Assembly: GCA_947034885.2 (NCBI GenBank)
Contig: OX344750.2
Location: 45,370,821-45,434,820, forward strand
DNA from: Thuidium tamariscinum
Taxonomy: Eukaryota; Streptophyta; Bryopsida; Hypnales; Thuidiaceae
Direction: 5' to 3'
DNA length: 64,000 nt
Positions 61,848 to 64,000 of the stretch are shown here, one piece after another. Below the pieces are notes generated by a model, which made no database searches, was not told where the DNA came from, and was given only the letters and a program-made list of their open reading frames with translations. Position 1 is the first letter of the stretch, and every line of letters begins with the position of its first letter. Made by a program: the position numbers and the translations under genes.

Positions 61848-64000
61848 TGTTTTTCAAATGCTTTTACCCAAACTCAAAGACTTCAATTGCAGTGGAAAGC
61901 CAATGAAACAAGCTCGGTTGCCCCGGGCTTCTCCCTTCCCGCTTTTTGTTGTTTCTGCTTGTCAGTTTCTGCTTGTCTGCTTGCGGGTGTGCGTGCAGCC
62001 GCTTTTGATGTCACGCCACGCAGAGTCAAAATGCCCAGTTTAGGCCCCTGCTCTCGTGTGCCGAACCTTCGTCGGAACATTCCTCGCAATATAATTGGGC
62101 AATTGAGCTTCACCCTCGCGTGCGCATGGATCACACGGAGCGGATGGCCAGACCCAGAGCCGATGCCCGCCAACGCATGGGACATGAGCACTAACTGAAG
62201 CCAGCTTACGAGGTTGTACATTCGTTGAAGGCACGGCTCTACCAGTCTACCTTGATTCCTGCACTGATTGGAAAATTGGGGTTATTTTATTTCTAAGGGC
62301 GCTAATGGTCCTGATTGGGAATTTAAAACCCTTTCAGCCGTTTGTTGCGAACAAGTCACGCCGCCGCAGCGTAAGTGCCTGGTATGCGCTTTCCACGCCC
62401 CGCATGACCTGCACGCATACGTAATTACGTATGGAGACGAGGCAGAGTATTATTCTTTCGATTTGCGCCGGAAAACAATTCAATGAAATCAGTTAAGAAA
62501 TCACACACGTTGGTCACCTTGCATGGGGCGATCAGGTGACGGCTCCTCGTGTGACGCCTGGCTTGGTTCTTGAATCTTGCAATCAAATTCTTTATCTGCG
62601 CGAAAAAAAAAAAAATCTCTCTACTTGGGCCCTCTCTCATCTTCCAGAAGGGACTTTACATGCAAGTGTGCCACTTAGCGTCGACGGACACAATTCACGC
62701 AGCGATGACAAATGTAAGTCAGTGGAAGATGAGCTAGTTTGGAATTCTCTTCAATCAGAAAGGGAAACTATCAAACATTTGTTTTCAAAACCATGAGAAA
62801 AGAGAAAGCGGTTAATCTAAGGCTTCCAGAAGCGCAAGGACAGTCACAGCGAGTCCTGCGAAGGTGACGGTGGAGCCAGAATTGTAGGGTCAACTTCACC
62901 TGTATTGATCATCGCGATTCCGAAGGCCTCTCGGTCACGGAATTCCAAAGATTCTATAATAATTTTTGTTTTCCTGCTGGCACGTAAATTGAGAAGAAAA
63001 TCTCATTAACGAAGAAGAGATTCCCAAGATTTTCAATCAGTAGCCACGGCAGGCGGCTCGAGTGTGCACGGGGAGCGTGAAACATGAGGCGCCCGCGCCA
63101 TGTGCCTGCGCACGGCCTGCTTCTCAACAGTGCTGACGCTTGGGTCGCTACGTCTCTGACTCGTCATTAATTCCAGAAGCCCTTGGCCCCTTGCTGACCA
63201 CAGAGTTTTTGCATTCATTGTGGCCGCTCATACATTACTCACTTGTTGAGCCAGGAGGTCGATGTTACGAAGAAACTGCCGAAACAGAATCTGTGAATGT
63301 CAGCTGGGCTGCTGCACTAATTTTATGATCGATTCCAACGGTTAACAAGCTTTTCTTTCTTTCTTTTTTCAAACAACAACAGTTTTGATAATAAGCTCTA
63401 GTTTGCTGGATTGCTGGAAGACCGCCTGGAATGCCGATACCTGAAGTCATCTCCTACGGCGTAGAAGGTATGCTGCTGTACCGAACAAGAGCATCGAGTC
63501 ACAAGGGACGCCATACCGTAGATTCTCTCGCTTGTTCGATGAATGAAAGGCTACGGTGGCCACTCACTATCCATTGTCCATGAGTTGGGAGTGCTGTATT
63601 TTACAATGAGTTGCTTGCAACAATAATTTGTAGTGGAAAGGGATTGGGAATTTACAAGGATGGGATGTCGCGGGCTTGGATTCTGAAATATCTGATGCTC
63701 ATGTGAAGCAAGGAGTTTCGTTCATTGGTCGTCGTTGAAGCTTTTTGTTCCGTGTGTTTAGCGCTGCTGCAAGTACACTTGGCAAGTTGATATACGTTAG
63801 ACTGCAAAGATTGCTCATGGAACATGAGGATTCCTGCCTGGGTCAGGCAGATGGGTGGTCCTCACATTCATTGAATGTTGAGTGCTGACGGAGGGAATGA
63901 CGGACTGAATGACTGATGCATTCAGTTGATGTACAGTAAGTATTGATGCAATGACATTCATCAATAATGTCTGACATCGCCTACGAATGCAGCCAAGCTT
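61611..64000. other. GC-richer island at the window edge, no gene assembled
   Basis: Composition is gene-like from about 61610 onward, but no frame shows a recognisable domain on either strand. It may be the promoter, UTR or poorly conserved exons of a gene that continues beyond 64000. It contains a 33-nt T run at 61814-61846. Confidence 0.35.
61814..61846 (+). repeat. Poly-T tract of 33 nt
   Basis: An uninterrupted run of 33 T. It could be the reverse strand of a retroposed poly-A tail, but no flanking target duplication or parental transcript is evident. Confidence 0.9.

Noticed and set aside
61615-62198. ORFs with poly-Phe at 61615-62198
   Set aside because: They read through the 33-nt T tract; no family resemblance.

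Overview
The window looks like nuclear DNA from a streptophyte (a charophyte alga or an early-diverging land plant). Genes are split by short spliceosomal introns of about 70 to 840 nt. At least three products are plant-type: a plastid-type mitoferrin-like carrier, an AVT6-type amino-acid transporter and a predicted plastid-targeted membrane protein. Gene islands are moderately GC-rich and sit in long, very AT-rich deserts full of small inverted-repeat elements. I see no LTR retrotransposon coding region, transposase, tRNA, rRNA or CRISPR. The species cannot be fixed from the sequence.

Layout, with exon models built by hand from splice signals, reading phase and family resemblance. (1) 1075-3485, minus: 20S proteasome beta1 (PBA1-like), 9 exons, 227 aa. 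(2) 3743-6210: an inverted-repeat element, then a TTAA-flanked fold-back element that carries a nested MITE. (3) 7138-7413: a MITE just upstream of a 9-exon PIF1-type helicase gene (7976-12236, plus) with a C-terminal CCHC zinc knuckle. (4) 13729-14295, minus: an intronless predicted plastid membrane protein. (5) 16243-18642, minus: AVT6/SLC38-type transporter, 5 exons, 480 aa. (6) 19.8-21.1 kb: a tandem repeat and a doubtful orphan exon. (7) 21-26.4 kb: a desert with a TIR element and a decayed copy of the mitoferrin-like gene's first exon. (8) 27746-29601, plus: a small HIT zinc-finger protein (ZNHIT3/Hit1-like), 7 exons. (9) 33755-35827, minus: the mitoferrin-like carrier, 5 exons. (10) 36-47.7 kb: a desert with a duplicated TTAA-flanked element, a long hairpin element, Stowaway-like elements and a MITE. 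(11) 47867-51813, plus: a TPR-repeat protein, 8 exons, 482 aa. (12) 51.8-64 kb: an AT-rich desert, then GC-richer islands without a recognisable gene.

The genes are unrelated housekeeping functions (protein turnover, DNA helicase, transport, snoRNP assembly, a TPR scaffold). They do not form a pathway or cluster. The most unusual material is the non-coding part: several non-autonomous elements bounded by TTAA and CCC(C)TNAA-like ends, elements that share one core but have unrelated inverted arms, and a gene-fragment duplicate whose differences are mostly C-to-T and G-to-A, suggesting methylation-linked decay of the deserts.
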